Assembly: GCA_003508005.1 (NCBI GenBank)
Contig: DNUE01000042.1
Location: 18,018-73,048, forward strand
Length of the DNA stretch: 55,031 nt
From: Desulfobulbaceae bacterium
GTDB lineage: Bacteria; Desulfobacterota; Desulfobulbia; Desulfobulbales; Desulfobulbaceae
Direction of reading: 5' to 3'
In this document: one piece after another, positions 33,219 to 42,151 of the stretch
How positions within the stretch are numbered: position 1 is the first letter of the stretch
Layout: every line of letters begins with the position of its first letter
Made by a program: the position numbers and the translations under genes
Notes under the pieces: model-generated
What the model was told of the DNA's origin: nothing
Seen by the model: only the letters and a program-made list of their open reading frames with translations
Database searches by the model: none

Positions 33219-34437
33219 GACCTGGCGGAGTCTGCGTCTGCTGCACGGTCAGTCGGGCGGAGATGAAGACGGCCAGCACGGTCATGGCAGCGGCCAGCAG
33301 GAAGGCCCAGGAAAAATCGCCGAAGGACTCCGCCAGCAGGCCGGCCACATAGGGGCCCATGATCTGCCCGATCCCGAAAATGAAGGTGATCAGGCCAAAG
33401 GCCTTAACCGTGTTCTGGCTGCCGACCAGGTCACCCACCAGGGCGATCATGATGGAGGGTACGCTCCAGGCAACGAGGCCGAAACAGCCGATGGAGACAA
33501 ACAGCGCCGCCCCCTCAAGTTGAAAGCCCACCAGGAGATAGGCCAGGGTCTGGATCACAAAGACCGCCATCAGGCCGGCCTTACGGCCGAGGCGATCCGA
33601 CAGGGTGCCAAAGACCGGTCCGGAAAAGAGGCTCAGCAGACCGACCCAGGACCAGAACCCGCCCGCCACCTGCTCGGAAAAACCGTATTCCTCGACCAGT
33701 ACGGTGACAATAAAGGTGGCATAAATCACATAGGTGAAGCCGAAAAGGAAATAGATGAACCCGCAGTGGAGAATAACCCTGCGATCCAGCGGCTTGAAGA
33801 CTGCCCGCGGCATGCCCTGGACCTGCACCCTGCTCTCGCCGACCGGGGAGAGGCCCATGTCCTGAGGCCTGTTGCGCAGCACCGCCCAGCAGATGACCGC
33901 CACGGTGAGCACGGTTGCGGCCAAGGCGAACCAGCTCAGCCGCCAGCCTTCGGGCCGCAGGCTGTTGAGCAGGGGAATCACCTGGCCGGACAGCAGTATG
34001 GCAAAACCGCTGCCGATCACAACAAAACCGGCGGCCCGGCCCCGCAGGCTGCTTCCGAACCAGGCGGTGACCAGGCCCATCATCGAGACATTGGCCACGC
34101 CGCTGCCGATGCCGGTCAGGGTATAGAGCACGACCACTGCGGCCAATCCCTGCGCCAGGCCGATCATGGCGGCAGAGCAGCTGATCAGCAGCAGGGCCAG
34201 GGTGATGAGGTTTCTCGCCCCAAGCACCGTCAGCACCCTGCTGCAACCGAGGACCGCCAGCAGGTACCCGCAAAAATTGCAGGTGCCGATCAGCCCCATC
34301 TGGGAATAGCTGAGGTGCAGCGAGCCGCCCATGGCCGGCAGGAGCATGCCCAGGGTAAAGCGGCCAAGCCCCAGGCAGGCAAAAATGCACAGACAGCCCG
34401 CGGCAACGATCAGCCAGCCATAATGAAGACCCTTCAT
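33214..34437 (-). CDS. MFS transporter, 12-helix (YbfB/OFA-like)
   Basis: 407-aa inner-membrane carrier with about 12 hydrophobic segments. N-terminal LHYGWLIVAAGCLCIFACLGLGRFTLGMLLPAM is typical of the group with a GYGR/GLGRF-like first helix when split over residues 4-36; the middle motif FGTLSDRLGRKAGLMAVFV is the C-terminal-half motif A. A charged loop with RNRPQDMGLSP lies between helices 6 and 7, as in oxalate/formate-type and YbfB-like carriers. Substrate cannot be inferred. GGGAGAG lies upstream of the ATG. Opposite to its neighbours. Confidence 0.88.
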   Translation of the reverse strand: MKGLHYGWLIVAAGCLCIFACLGLGRFTLGMLLPAMGGSLHLSYSQMGLIGTCNFCGYLLAVLGCSRVLTVLGARNLITLALLLISCSAAMIGLAQGLAAVVVLYTLTGIGSGVANVSMMGLVTAWFGSSLRGRAAGFVVIGSGFAILLSGQVIPLLNSLRPEGWRLSWFALAATVLTVAVICWAVLRNRPQDMGLSPVGESRVQVQGMPRAVFKPLDRRVILHCGFIYFLFGFTYVIYATFIVTVLVEEYGFSEQVAGGFWSWVGLLSLFSGPVFGTLSDRLGRKAGLMAVFVIQTLAYLLVGFQLEGAALFVSIGCFGLVAWSVPSIMIALVGDLVGSQNTVKAFGLITFIFGIGQIMGPYVAGLLAESFGDFSWAFLLAAAMTVLAVFISARLTVQQTQTPPGP

Positions 34438-34602
34438 GGTTGCGAAAATTCTCTCCCTTCCCTCCTGGGCAGTGCTCTTCCCCGGGCAAACTGTGGCCTC
34501 TTCAGTATCCCAAGGAGCATGATACCATTGCCTTCCGCAGAATCGTACTTAAAAGTATAGCGTACCTGTTTCAAAACCGACTCCCTTTTTCTGCCCCGAG
34601 GC

Positions 34603-35517
34603 ATGCCCGAAAAAGAAACCCAGCACATCGAACCCGGCTCGGCCGATGACCAGGGTGATCCGGTGGTCGCCTCGGGCTCGCCCGAGTACCTTGCGGACTG
34701 TTCCCTCGTCTTGAGCGCAGTGGGGATCAAACATTCCCTGAACCCGCAGCGAACACGGCTGACCGTGCCGGCCGAACTTGCCGACCTTTCCCGCGACCAA
34801 CTGGAGAGCTATTTCGAGGAAAACCGGGGCTGGCCCGAGCGGCCGCCGGCACCTCAGTTCGTAGGATACAGCGGCAATCCCCCCACCCTACTGACTATCG
34901 GCAGCCTGGCTGTCTTCTATCTGGTCACCGGGCCCTGGCAGGACGATGTTCCCTGGTTTGCCCGCGGAGCAATTGACAGCAGCATGATTCTGGAACAGGG
35001 CCAGTGGTGGCGCCTGATCACCGCCCTTACCCTGCATGCCGACCAGGTGCACCTTCTCGGCAACTGCATCATCGGCGGCTTCATTGTCCATCTGCTCAGC
35101 CGGACCGTCGGCTACGGGCTGGCCTCCCTCCTTCTTGTCTTCTGCGGGGCACTGGGCAATTTTTGCAATATCTCGATCCGCGAGGCGGCGCACCTGTCCG
35201 TGGGCTTTTCCACTGCCATTTTTGCCGGAATCGGTTTGCTCAGCGGCCTGCAGGTGCTCGCCGGACCGCTGACGCGCTTGCGCACCCTGCTTGTTCCCAT
35301 TGGGGCAGGCGCAGGCCTGCTGGCCATGCTCGGGACGGAAGGAGAACGCACCGATCTTGGCGCCCATCTGTTCGGCTTTCTCTGCGGCCTGGTCCTCGGC
35401 ATCCTGGCCCGGCAGTTCCGCGTGGGAAGGGTGATCAACCGTTCCGGGCTCCAGGAAAAATTATTCGTCCTGACCCTGGCGGTCATCCTGATCAGCTGGT
35501 CAATAGCGCTGAACTGA
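34603..35517 (+). CDS. Rhomboid family intramembrane serine protease
   Basis: 304-aa membrane protease. Residues 1-90 are a soluble, acidic N-terminal region. The rhomboid core has WWRLITALTLHADQVHLLGNC (loop and His/Asn of the oxyanion region), the nucleophile in SVGFSTAIFAG (GFST in place of the common GASG) and the catalytic His in LGAHLFGFLCGLVLG. The three catalytic-type residues are kept, so it is probably active. GAGG directly precedes the ATG. Substrates unknown; the neighbouring hflKC genes also concern membrane proteolysis. Confidence 0.88.
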   Translation: MPEKETQHIEPGSADDQGDPVVASGSPEYLADCSLVLSAVGIKHSLNPQRTRLTVPAELADLSRDQLESYFEENRGWPERPPAPQFVGYSGNPPTLLTIGSLAVFYLVTGPWQDDVPWFARGAIDSSMILEQGQWWRLITALTLHADQVHLLGNCIIGGFIVHLLSRTVGYGLASLLLVFCGALGNFCNISIREAAHLSVGFSTAIFAGIGLLSGLQVLAGPLTRLRTLLVPIGAGAGLLAMLGTEGERTDLGAHLFGFLCGLVLGILARQFRVGRVINRSGLQEKLFVLTLAVILISWSIALN

Positions 35518-35630
35518 TATCAGGTTGCGTTTGCGCCCCGAGCCCCGTGACCAGGTCCCGGCGGAGGATTCCCCCACGGATCGCAAGCGCCTTGAACAGC
35601 CCATATTCAAGGCCGCAGGGCAAAAAATGT

Positions 35631-35658
35631 TTGCAAAGCAGGACCATTCCAGTATGTT
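35631..35658 (+). promoter_or_regulatory. Promoter of the hflKC operon
   Basis: TTGCAA (35631-35636), 16 bases, TATGTT (35653-35658), upstream of a short open frame and hflK. Confidence 0.45.
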
Positions 35659-35716
35659 ACTAACCAGAATTCTTCAGGCACATAGGTTGAGGCCGCTGAT
35701 TTTCCGAGGAGATATC

Positions 35717-35800
35717 ATGCAGTCCATACGCAATTCGGCATATTTCACTTCATGCTTTCATCCGCAAAACACCCAGCGGCTTAAAGTCATCAGCCTCTAA
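35717..35800 (+). CDS. Small ORF (27 aa) ahead of hflK
   Basis: ATG at 35717 with a strong GAGGAGA ribosome-binding site, encoding 27 residues beginning MQSIRNSAYFTSCFHPQ and ending in TAA, 34 bases before hflK. It has no recognised domain. It may be a leader peptide or a chance frame; the good ribosome-binding site is the only positive evidence. Confidence 0.3.
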   Translation: MQSIRNSAYFTSCFHPQNTQRLKVISL

Positions 35801-35834
35801 CCTGAACAACCCGAACCACGAACAAGAGAATCTC

Positions 35835-36974
35835 ATGGCCATGAACGATCAGCAGTCACCGTGGGGGCAGAGAAAAAAGCCCTCCTCGCCCGAGGACATC
35901 CTTGCGGCGATCATCCAGAAAATCAGGGATACCTTTGCCGGCCAGGATGAAGGTCCGGGCCAGCCGCCGGACCGAAAAGAACCCGAACAGCCGCAAGGTC
36001 CGTTTGCCGGGACCGGAAAAATCGTCCCGATCATTGCCTTAATCCTGATCTTCCAGGTTTTGTATTCCTCTTTTTTCACCATTGCTCCGGGCGAGGTCGG
36101 TGTTGTCCTGCGCTTCGGCAAATTCGACCGGACCACCACGTCGGGCCTGCATTTCAAGATCCCCTACATGGAAGCTCTGACCAAGGTCAATGTGGAAGCA
36201 GTCAGGACGGAGGAATTCGGCTTCCGCACCCGCACCCCTGGCAGACAGTCAGATTTTGACCGCAAGGGTTTTGATATGGAGTCGCTCATGCTGACCGGCG
36301 ACAAGAATGTCATCAATGTGGCCTGGATCGTCCAGTACATTGTCAGCGACCCGGTCAACTTTCTGTTCAAGGTGCAGAACGTGCCCCAGGCCGTCCGCGA
36401 CGCCTCGGAAATGGTCACCCGGCGGATTGTCGGCAACATGGATTTTGACTATGTGCTCAGCAACCGTGAAATACTGGCCGGCAATGCCAGGCGGGAACTG
36501 CAGGAGGAACTGGACAACATGGAATCCGGGGTCAAGGTGATCACCCTGCAGCTCCAGGACATCAACCCCCCGGATCAGGTCAAACCCGCCTTCAACGAAG
36601 TGAATGAGGCTGACCAGGACATGAAGCGGCTGGTCAACGAGGCGGAGGAGACCTACAACCGGGTTATCCCCAAGGCCCGCGGCAGCGCGAAGCAGATCAT
36701 CGAGGAAGCCCACGGCTATGCTGTGGAGCGGGTTAACCGAGCCAAGGGCGAAACTGCCCGCTTCACCTCCATTGTCAACGAGTACCTGACCGCCAAGGAG
36801 GTCACCCGGCGGCGGATGTACCTGGAGGCCATGCAGGACATCCTGCCCAATGTCGACCAGGTCTATGTCATGGACAAGGGACAGCAGACGCCGCTGCTGC
36901 CGTTCCTGGACCTGAGCCGCAAGCAGGGAAAAAACCCGGCCGCCGACACCACAAGTCCGGCAGCCGCCAAATAA
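35835..36974 (+). CDS. hflK: FtsH protease modulator HflK
   Basis: 379-aa SPFH/band 7 membrane protein that, with HflC, forms a cage around the FtsH protease. A hydrophilic Pro/Gln-rich N-terminus (QQSPWGQRKK) precedes a single helix (IVPIIALILIFQVLYSSFF, about 62-80), then the band 7 domain beginning APGEVGVVLRFGKFDRTTTSGLHFKIPY, and a helical region with AKGETARFTSIVNEYLTAKEVTRRRMYLEAM. The C-terminal tail is Ala/Pro-rich. AAGAGAA precedes the ATG; hflC follows after 36 bases. Confidence 0.95.
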   Translation: MAMNDQQSPWGQRKKPSSPEDILAAIIQKIRDTFAGQDEGPGQPPDRKEPEQPQGPFAGTGKIVPIIALILIFQVLYSSFFTIAPGEVGVVLRFGKFDRTTTSGLHFKIPYMEALTKVNVEAVRTEEFGFRTRTPGRQSDFDRKGFDMESLMLTGDKNVINVAWIVQYIVSDPVNFLFKVQNVPQAVRDASEMVTRRIVGNMDFDYVLSNREILAGNARRELQEELDNMESGVKVITLQLQDINPPDQVKPAFNEVNEADQDMKRLVNEAEETYNRVIPKARGSAKQIIEEAHGYAVERVNRAKGETARFTSIVNEYLTAKEVTRRRMYLEAMQDILPNVDQVYVMDKGQQTPLLPFLDLSRKQGKNPAADTTSPAAAK

Positions 36975-37010
36975 CGACTCTCGTCAACTCTTGATGTGAA
37001 AAAGGATCCC

Positions 37011-37952
37011 ATGAAGAAATTCATTCAACTTGTGCTGCTGATCATCGTCGTCGCCCTGGGCGTTACCGTCTGGGACGGATTCTATGTCCTGGAAGAAGGC
37101 AAGCAGGCGGTCATCACCCAGTTCGGTGCCCCGGTGGGCCGCCCGATCACCGAGGCCGGGCTCAAATTCAAAACGCCGTTCATCCAGAAAATCAACATCT
37201 TCGAAAAGAAGATCCTGATCTGGGACGGCGATCCCAACCAGATCCCGACCAATGACAAAACCTTCATCTACATGGAAAACACCGCCCGCTGGCGCATCTC
37301 GGATGCCCTGCGCTTCATGCAGGCCGTGGGTTCCGAGGCCAGGGCGATGAGCCTGCTCGACAATATCCTCGACGGCACGGTCCGGGATCTGGTGAACAAG
37401 AACGATCTCATTGAGATTATCCGTTCCTCCGACTGGTCTCAGGAATTCATGATCTCCGACCAGGCCAGCGCCGACCTGACCCATCCCCCGAAGCTGGGCC
37501 GGGACACTATCAGCCAACTGGTGCTGGAATCCGCCTCCAAGGTAACCCCCCAGTACGGAATCGAACTGATTGAAGTGATGTTCAAGCGGGTAAACTATAT
37601 CGAGTCCGTCCGCCTGAAGGTATACGACCGGATGATCTCCGAACGCAAGCGGATCGCCGCGGAGAAGCGTTCCCTGGGCGAGGGGCAGAAGGCCGAGATC
37701 CTCGGCCGGGTGGAGCGGGAACTCAAGGAGATAACCTCGGGCGCGAAGATGGAGGCCACCACCATCAAAGGCAAGGCTGATGCCGAGGCCACGAAGATTT
37801 ACGGCGATGTCTACGGCAAGTATCCTGAATTCTATGCCTTCCAGAAAAGTCTGGAAAGCTACCGGGACATTATCACCGATAACACATCCCTGGTCCTTTC
37901 TTCAAATTCCGACCTGTTCCAGTACCTGCAATCCATTAATGTGGAGGATTAG
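37011..37952 (+). CDS. hflC: FtsH protease modulator HflC
   Basis: 313-aa SPFH partner of HflK. N-terminal signal anchor (FIQLVLLIIVVALGVTVW), band 7 domain with EEGKQAVITQFGAPVGRPITEAGLKFK, then the Arg-rich helix VYDRMISERKRIAAEKRSLGEG and KGKADAEATKIYGDVYGKYPEFY, all typical of HflC. The ATG at 37011 (MKKFIQL) is preferred because AAGGA sits at correct spacing; a GTG at 36996 is in frame. The gene ends 8 bases from the convergent zinc-ribbon gene. Confidence 0.95.
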   Translation: MKKFIQLVLLIIVVALGVTVWDGFYVLEEGKQAVITQFGAPVGRPITEAGLKFKTPFIQKINIFEKKILIWDGDPNQIPTNDKTFIYMENTARWRISDALRFMQAVGSEARAMSLLDNILDGTVRDLVNKNDLIEIIRSSDWSQEFMISDQASADLTHPPKLGRDTISQLVLESASKVTPQYGIELIEVMFKRVNYIESVRLKVYDRMISERKRIAAEKRSLGEGQKAEILGRVERELKEITSGAKMEATTIKGKADAEATKIYGDVYGKYPEFYAFQKSLESYRDIITDNTSLVLSSNSDLFQYLQSINVED

Positions 37953-37960
37953 TTACATAC

Positions 37961-38632
37961 TTAATCGATAATCACTCCCGGACCGTCATCCAGGAAGGTG
38001 GGTCGCTGCTCGGGTGAATAGGGGATTCTTCCCTGCGCATTGAGGAGTTGCTCGAGGCGGAGCAGATCCTCCTCGCTTTCCATGACATCAATGCCGAGTT
38101 GGTCATAGCGGCAGCTGCAGTATATGAATTGTCCGCCGCACCACGGACACACCTCCACCGGACAGCCCAGCTCATGCAGTTCGCCGGTCGCCACATGGCA
38201 GGAGGGACAGATATCCTGATCACTGTCCATGGGCTCATAGACCTGATACCCGTCCAAGGAGCTGCCCTCCTCCATGAACTGCTCCCGACCGCTGTAGCCG
38301 AAGAAATCCAGCAGATCCCTGTCCCAAGGTCCATCCGCAAGCAACCCCTGGAACTCCACCCCCTCGCCGGACACCAGATAAAGATAGCCAGTCGTCTCGG
38401 TCATCGCCGCCAGCAGGAACATGCCCCGCCTGCGGCGAACCAGGAGGATCTCGCGGACCCAGTCGTTATGCGCATCCGGCAGAAAGCTGTAGAACTCCTG
38501 GAGCAGATCAAGGGCAATGCGGTCATGCCGATAGATGTCCAGCAGGTCCTCGGCTTCGGCCAACCGGTTCTCAGGAACGGCATAACTCATCAAATTCCTG
38601 ATCGTCCTCATCTGTATCTCGAATTCATTCAT
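37961..38632 (-). CDS. Unknown protein with a zinc-ribbon-like cysteine cluster
   Basis: 223 aa, family not recognised. The first two thirds are helical, then aromatic-rich beta segments (TGYLYLVSGEGVEF). A cysteine cluster near residues 140-175 reads CPSCH, then GCPVEVCPWCG, then CSC, which would suit one or two structural zinc sites. The C-terminus is acidic. ATG at 38632 follows GAGGACTCC and overlaps the thiE stop by 8 bases, so it is co-translated with thiE. That suggests only co-expression; no thiamine function is visible in the protein. Confidence 0.7.
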   Translation of the reverse strand: MNEFEIQMRTIRNLMSYAVPENRLAEAEDLLDIYRHDRIALDLLQEFYSFLPDAHNDWVREILLVRRRRGMFLLAAMTETTGYLYLVSGEGVEFQGLLADGPWDRDLLDFFGYSGREQFMEEGSSLDGYQVYEPMDSDQDICPSCHVATGELHELGCPVEVCPWCGGQFIYCSCRYDQLGIDVMESEEDLLRLEQLLNAQGRIPYSPEQRPTFLDDGPGVIID

Positions 38633-39335
38633 GGAGTCCTCTCCGGGCCATTGCAATCGCCTGTACCCAGCGGGCCGTCTCGGCGGCAATATCCGGTGCC
38701 TGGCTCAGTGCCGTAACCAAGGCGATACGCCGGGCGCCGAGGGCGAACAGCTGGGGAATGTGCTCCAGTTTTATCCCGCCCATCACCGTGAAGGGCGAAG
38801 AAAGATTGGATGAAAAGCGGCCGACTGCTTCCGGGCCGAGAAACTCGGCCAATCCTTCTTTGGTCCGGGTCGGAAACAGAGGACCGATATTGAAATAGGA
38901 AAAGGCAGCGATCCCCTCCAGCTCCTGCCGGCCAAGCCTCCGGGCCTGCTCCTCGCTGTTGCACGAGATCCCGATCAGCAGATCAGGCGCCAGCCGGGCT
39001 ATCTCCCCGGGCGGGAGATCCTGCTGCCCTACATGTACGCCGTCGGCATCCGCGAGCAGCGCAACGTCCACCCGATCATTGACCAGGAAAAGGGCGCCGG
39101 CATCAAGGGTCCGTTGCCGGAAATATCGAGCCTTGGCGAGAAGCCGCTTGTCACTGGAAACCTTGTCTCTGAGCTGCACGATGCGGGCCCCTCCCCGCAG
39201 CACCGCTTCCAGCCACTCTTCATCGCTGCGACCGGCGGCCAGGCGTTCACAGGATACCGGGTAGACCGTCACCTCATTGACGAACCGGCGCAGACGCCAA
39301 GCATAGCGCTCACCTCTGCCCGGTATCATTTTCAT
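38625..39335 (-). CDS. thiE: Thiamine phosphate synthase
   Basis: Joins HMP-pyrophosphate and THZ-phosphate to make thiamine phosphate. 236 aa as a TIM barrel with GGARIVQLRDK (substrate pocket), LFLVNDRVDVALLADADGVHVGQQDL (the diagnostic ThiE block when read over about 90-115), IGISCNSEEQA, YFNIGPLFPTRTKEGL and VMGGIKLEHI. The N-terminus before VTVYPVSCERL is longer than usual; the start is uncertain (MKMIPG at 39335 taken). No other thi genes and no TPP riboswitch are seen upstream in the divergent gap. Confidence 0.93.
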   Translation of the reverse strand: MKMIPGRGERYAWRLRRFVNEVTVYPVSCERLAAGRSDEEWLEAVLRGGARIVQLRDKVSSDKRLLAKARYFRQRTLDAGALFLVNDRVDVALLADADGVHVGQQDLPPGEIARLAPDLLIGISCNSEEQARRLGRQELEGIAAFSYFNIGPLFPTRTKEGLAEFLGPEAVGRFSSNLSSPFTVMGGIKLEHIPQLFALGARRIALVTALSQAPDIAAETARWVQAIAMARRGLHE

Positions 39336-39386
39336 AGGCCCGTATCCGTGGCCCCAGGTCAACTATCGGTTTTCTCAGCATGTGTC

Positions 39387-39415
39387 TTGAATTATTCTCG
39401 AAAATTTGGTATAAT
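39387..39415 (+). promoter_or_regulatory. Strong promoter of citrate synthase
   Basis: TTGAAT (39387-39392), 17 bases, TATAAT (39410-39415) with a perfect -10 box. The leader to the ATG is about 215 bases and contains no clear structure. Confidence 0.75.
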
Positions 39416-39638
39416 TAAAGTTTATATTCCGTAATCACTAGAGTAATCCTGGATATCCTGGAACCTGCTTTGTTGGCCGCGTTGATGTCAGGCTCCGCGA
39501 TCTTTATAATCGGTATACGTGAACAGCTGCATGCTGCCTGGATTTTCCATATTATTATTTAATTGTAATGACCGTCGCGCCAACCGTCAATGACCCTGGC
39601 AAAACTGAATCAACAAACAAAGATGTAAGGGAAAAGCA

Positions 39639-40940
39639 ATGCCCGCCAACTCCACCCCTTCAACCGCGGAACTCAAAGTGAACGGCAGGGTATATCACCT
39701 GCCCCTGATACAGGGAACCATGGGCGACAAGGCCATCGACATCTCCGGCCTGCTCCAAAATACCGGCTACATTACCCTGGATACCGGCTACAAGAACACC
39801 GGCTCCTGCACCAGCGGCATCACCTATCTCGACGGCAAGAATGGAGTTCTGCGCTTCCGGGGCTACGCTATCGAGGACCTTGCCAGCAATTGCATCTTTG
39901 TCGAGGTCGCCTATCTGCTGCTGCACGGCAAGCTCCCCAACGAAAATGAACTGCTGGCCTTCAGGGAACTGCTTGGGCGCTTTGCCCTCCTCCATGAGGA
40001 CATGATCCATTTTTTCGATCACTTTCCGTCCCATGCCTCGCCCATGTCCATCCTGTCCGTCATGGTCAACAGCCTCTGCAATTTCTATCCGGAGCTGAGC
40101 GACGACCCCCTGGAAGACTTTGACGTGACCTCGACCAGGCTGATTTCCAAGATCCGCACCATTGCCGCCTTTTCCTACAAGAAATCCATGGGCCAGCCGC
40201 TGGTTTATCCCAGGCACGACCTCTGCTACTGCGGCAATTTCCTGAATATGATGTTCGACAAGCCGGTGCATCCCTACGAGGTCCGGCCAGAAGTCGTTGC
40301 CGCGCTCAACAAACTCCTGATCCTGCATGCCGACCATGAGCAGAACTGCTCCACCTCGACCGTCCGCCTGGTGGGCAGCGCCGGGGTCAACATCTATGCC
40401 GCGGTTTCCGCCGGGATCAATGCCCTCTGGGGCCCGCTGCACGGCGGGGCGAACGAGGCAGTCATTGATATGCTTGAACTCATCTACGCCGATGACTGCA
40501 ACATCAGCAAATACATCGACAAGGCCAAGGACAAGGACGATCCTTTCCGGCTTTCCGGCTTCGGCCATCGAGTGTACAGGACCTATGACCCCCGGGCCAA
40601 GATCATCAAAAAGGCCTGCGATGAAATTCTCGGCGTCCTGCATATCTCTGACCCGCTCCTCGATATTGCACACAAACTCGAGGAGATTGCGCTCAAAGAA
40701 GAATACTTTATCGAGCGCAATCTCTACCCGAACGTGGACTTCTACAGCGGGATCATTTACCGGGCGCTGGGGATTCCAAGCAATATGTTCACGGTGATGT
40801 TCGCCCTGGGCAGGCTGCCGGGCTGGCTGGCGCAATGGAAGGAGATGCGCGAGGACCCGACCACCAAGATCGGCCGGCCGCGCCAGGTGTACAACGGCGA
40901 ACCGGCCCGGGAATTTATGCCCCTGGTGGACCGGAAATAA
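39639..40940 (+). CDS. gltA: Citrate synthase (type II, hexameric-type)
   Basis: 433-aa enzyme condensing acetyl-CoA with oxaloacetate. Long N-terminal part of the Gram-negative type (ITLDTGYKNTGSCTSGITYLDG, LRFRGYAIEDLA) and catalytic motifs: HADHEQNCSTSTVRLVGS (His), WGPLHGGANEAV (His) and SGFGHRVYRTYDPRAKI, followed by VDFYSGIIYRALGIP with the catalytic Asp. GRLPGWLAQWKEM marks the C-terminus. AAGGGA precedes the ATG at good spacing. In a sulfate-reducer-like anaerobe it may serve an oxidative or biosynthetic TCA branch. Confidence 0.97.
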   Translation: MPANSTPSTAELKVNGRVYHLPLIQGTMGDKAIDISGLLQNTGYITLDTGYKNTGSCTSGITYLDGKNGVLRFRGYAIEDLASNCIFVEVAYLLLHGKLPNENELLAFRELLGRFALLHEDMIHFFDHFPSHASPMSILSVMVNSLCNFYPELSDDPLEDFDVTSTRLISKIRTIAAFSYKKSMGQPLVYPRHDLCYCGNFLNMMFDKPVHPYEVRPEVVAALNKLLILHADHEQNCSTSTVRLVGSAGVNIYAAVSAGINALWGPLHGGANEAVIDMLELIYADDCNISKYIDKAKDKDDPFRLSGFGHRVYRTYDPRAKIIKKACDEILGVLHISDPLLDIAHKLEEIALKEEYFIERNLYPNVDFYSGIIYRALGIPSNMFTVMFALGRLPGWLAQWKEMREDPTTKIGRPRQVYNGEPAREFMPLVDRK

Positions 40941-40969
40941 GTCAGCCTTAAAGGTTTATCAGGTTTTTT

Positions 40970-41034
40970 TGGGAGTAGGGGTTTAGGGGCAGGGAAAACC
41001 GTACCGTTTTCCTAACACCCTAAACCCTCTCCCA
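40970..41034. repeat. Long imperfect palindrome after gltA
   Basis: TGGGAGTAGGGGTTTAGGG on the left and CACCCTAAACCCTCTCCCA on the right pair with small bulges; inside, GGAAAAC and GTTTTCC pair around CGTACC. The hairpin is preceded by TTTTTTT and followed by no T-tract, so on the minus strand it ends in AAAAAAA. It may act as an mRNA end for gltA, or be a small dispersed palindromic element. Confidence 0.5.
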
Positions 41035-41116
41035 ATATTCATTATTTCTCACCGGGGATGAACAACGGAATCCTTCCGTCCACCGCCCTCTGTCATCAGC
41101 TTTCTGTCTTCTGATA

Positions 41117-42151
41117 TCACAGATCGGTCCAGTAATCCTCCGGCATATCCTCGGCCAGGGCCAGGGCGCCGTCACACCCCGCGTACAGGGGGTCATCGAC
41201 AACTTGCACCTTGGCCGGCCCGTATTCTTTAAGCACCCCTTCCAGGTATTCGCCGAGCCCGCTGATCTGGCTCCCGCCACCGGCCAGGATGATATTCTGG
41301 CGAATGATATTCTGGTATTCCGGGTCGAACTTGGCAATCAATTCCAGGGTGGACTCCACAATGGCCGGCAGGATGCTTTCACAGGCCCTCCGCAATTCCT
41401 CGGTGATGTCATGCTTGGTCGGACGGCCGTCCACCGGGATCTCGACCTTGACCGGTCGTTCCGCCTCGCCGATGAAACTGAACTCTTCCTTGAAGCGGCG
41501 GACCATGTTCAGATTGAAGTCCGAGTGGGGATACCGCTCGTCAAGGAAGTTGTACAGCTGCTGATCAATGTAATCGCCGGCGGTAAGGACCGTGCGCTGA
41601 TCATCCTCGCTGGGCACCGTGCCGTGCATGATGCAGAAATCCACAGTTCCGGCGCCGATGTCGATGACCATGGCGTTGTCCAGGGCGTTGACCCCGTAGG
41701 CCACGGCAAAAGGCTCGGAGACCACCAGCAGCGACTCTGCATACTCGGAAACCGCCTTCTTGATCGCCACCTTGTTGACCTTGAAGGACTCCGCCGGCAC
41801 ACCCACCACTGCCCTGACCTTTTCCGTATCGCTCTTGGTCTGGACCAGGGAAATCAGGTGATGGATCAACTCCTTGACCGCCTCCTCGTCCCGGGCGGTC
41901 CCCTCCTTGATCACCCCGTTTTTCAACGGCCGGTAGAGGTCGAGGGAGAGACGGTGGTCAAGGGCCTCCTTTCCGAAAAGAATAGGCTTGCCCACCACTT
42001 TTTTGGCGATGAAATCCTTAGGCCAGCCTACATAGCTGTCAACCCATTTCTTCTTGCCATTGCTGGCGGAAATTGCGCTTCGTGACGTCCCCAGGTCAAT
42101 CCCGACAATCATCTTCTCCTCAACTGTTGTTTCTGCGGACTTTTTTGTCAT
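41117..42151 (-). CDS. MamK-like actin homologue
   Basis: 344-aa filament-forming ATPase of the actin/Hsp70 fold. Phosphate-1 MIVGIDLGTSRSAIS, the connect and phosphate-2 region AMVIDIGAGTVDFCIMHGTVP, and adenosine motif NIILAGGGSQISGLGEYL are seen. Many stretches match magnetosome MamK as I remember it: GWPKDFIAKKVVGKP, PLKNGVI, VVSEPFAVAYG, TAGDYIDQQL, KEEFSFIG, EYQNIIRQNI, DPLYAGCDGALALAEDMPEDYW. No other magnetosome gene is in the window. The ATG at 42151 has GGAGAGGAGA and overlaps the amidase stop by 32 bases. It could organise a compartment or a cell-wall machine (inference). Distinct from mreB at 53.8-54.8 kb. Confidence 0.8.
   Translation of the reverse strand: MTKKSAETTVEEKMIVGIDLGTSRSAISASNGKKKWVDSYVGWPKDFIAKKVVGKPILFGKEALDHRLSLDLYRPLKNGVIKEGTARDEEAVKELIHHLISLVQTKSDTEKVRAVVGVPAESFKVNKVAIKKAVSEYAESLLVVSEPFAVAYGVNALDNAMVIDIGAGTVDFCIMHGTVPSEDDQRTVLTAGDYIDQQLYNFLDERYPHSDFNLNMVRRFKEEFSFIGEAERPVKVEIPVDGRPTKHDITEELRRACESILPAIVESTLELIAKFDPEYQNIIRQNIILAGGGSQISGLGEYLEGVLKEYGPAKVQVVDDPLYAGCDGALALAEDMPEDYWTDL

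Noticed and set aside
41117..42151. Magnetosome island
   Set aside because: Only the MamK-like gene is present; no MamA, MamB, MamE, MamM or Mad-like proteins flank it, so magnetosome formation is not supported by this window.
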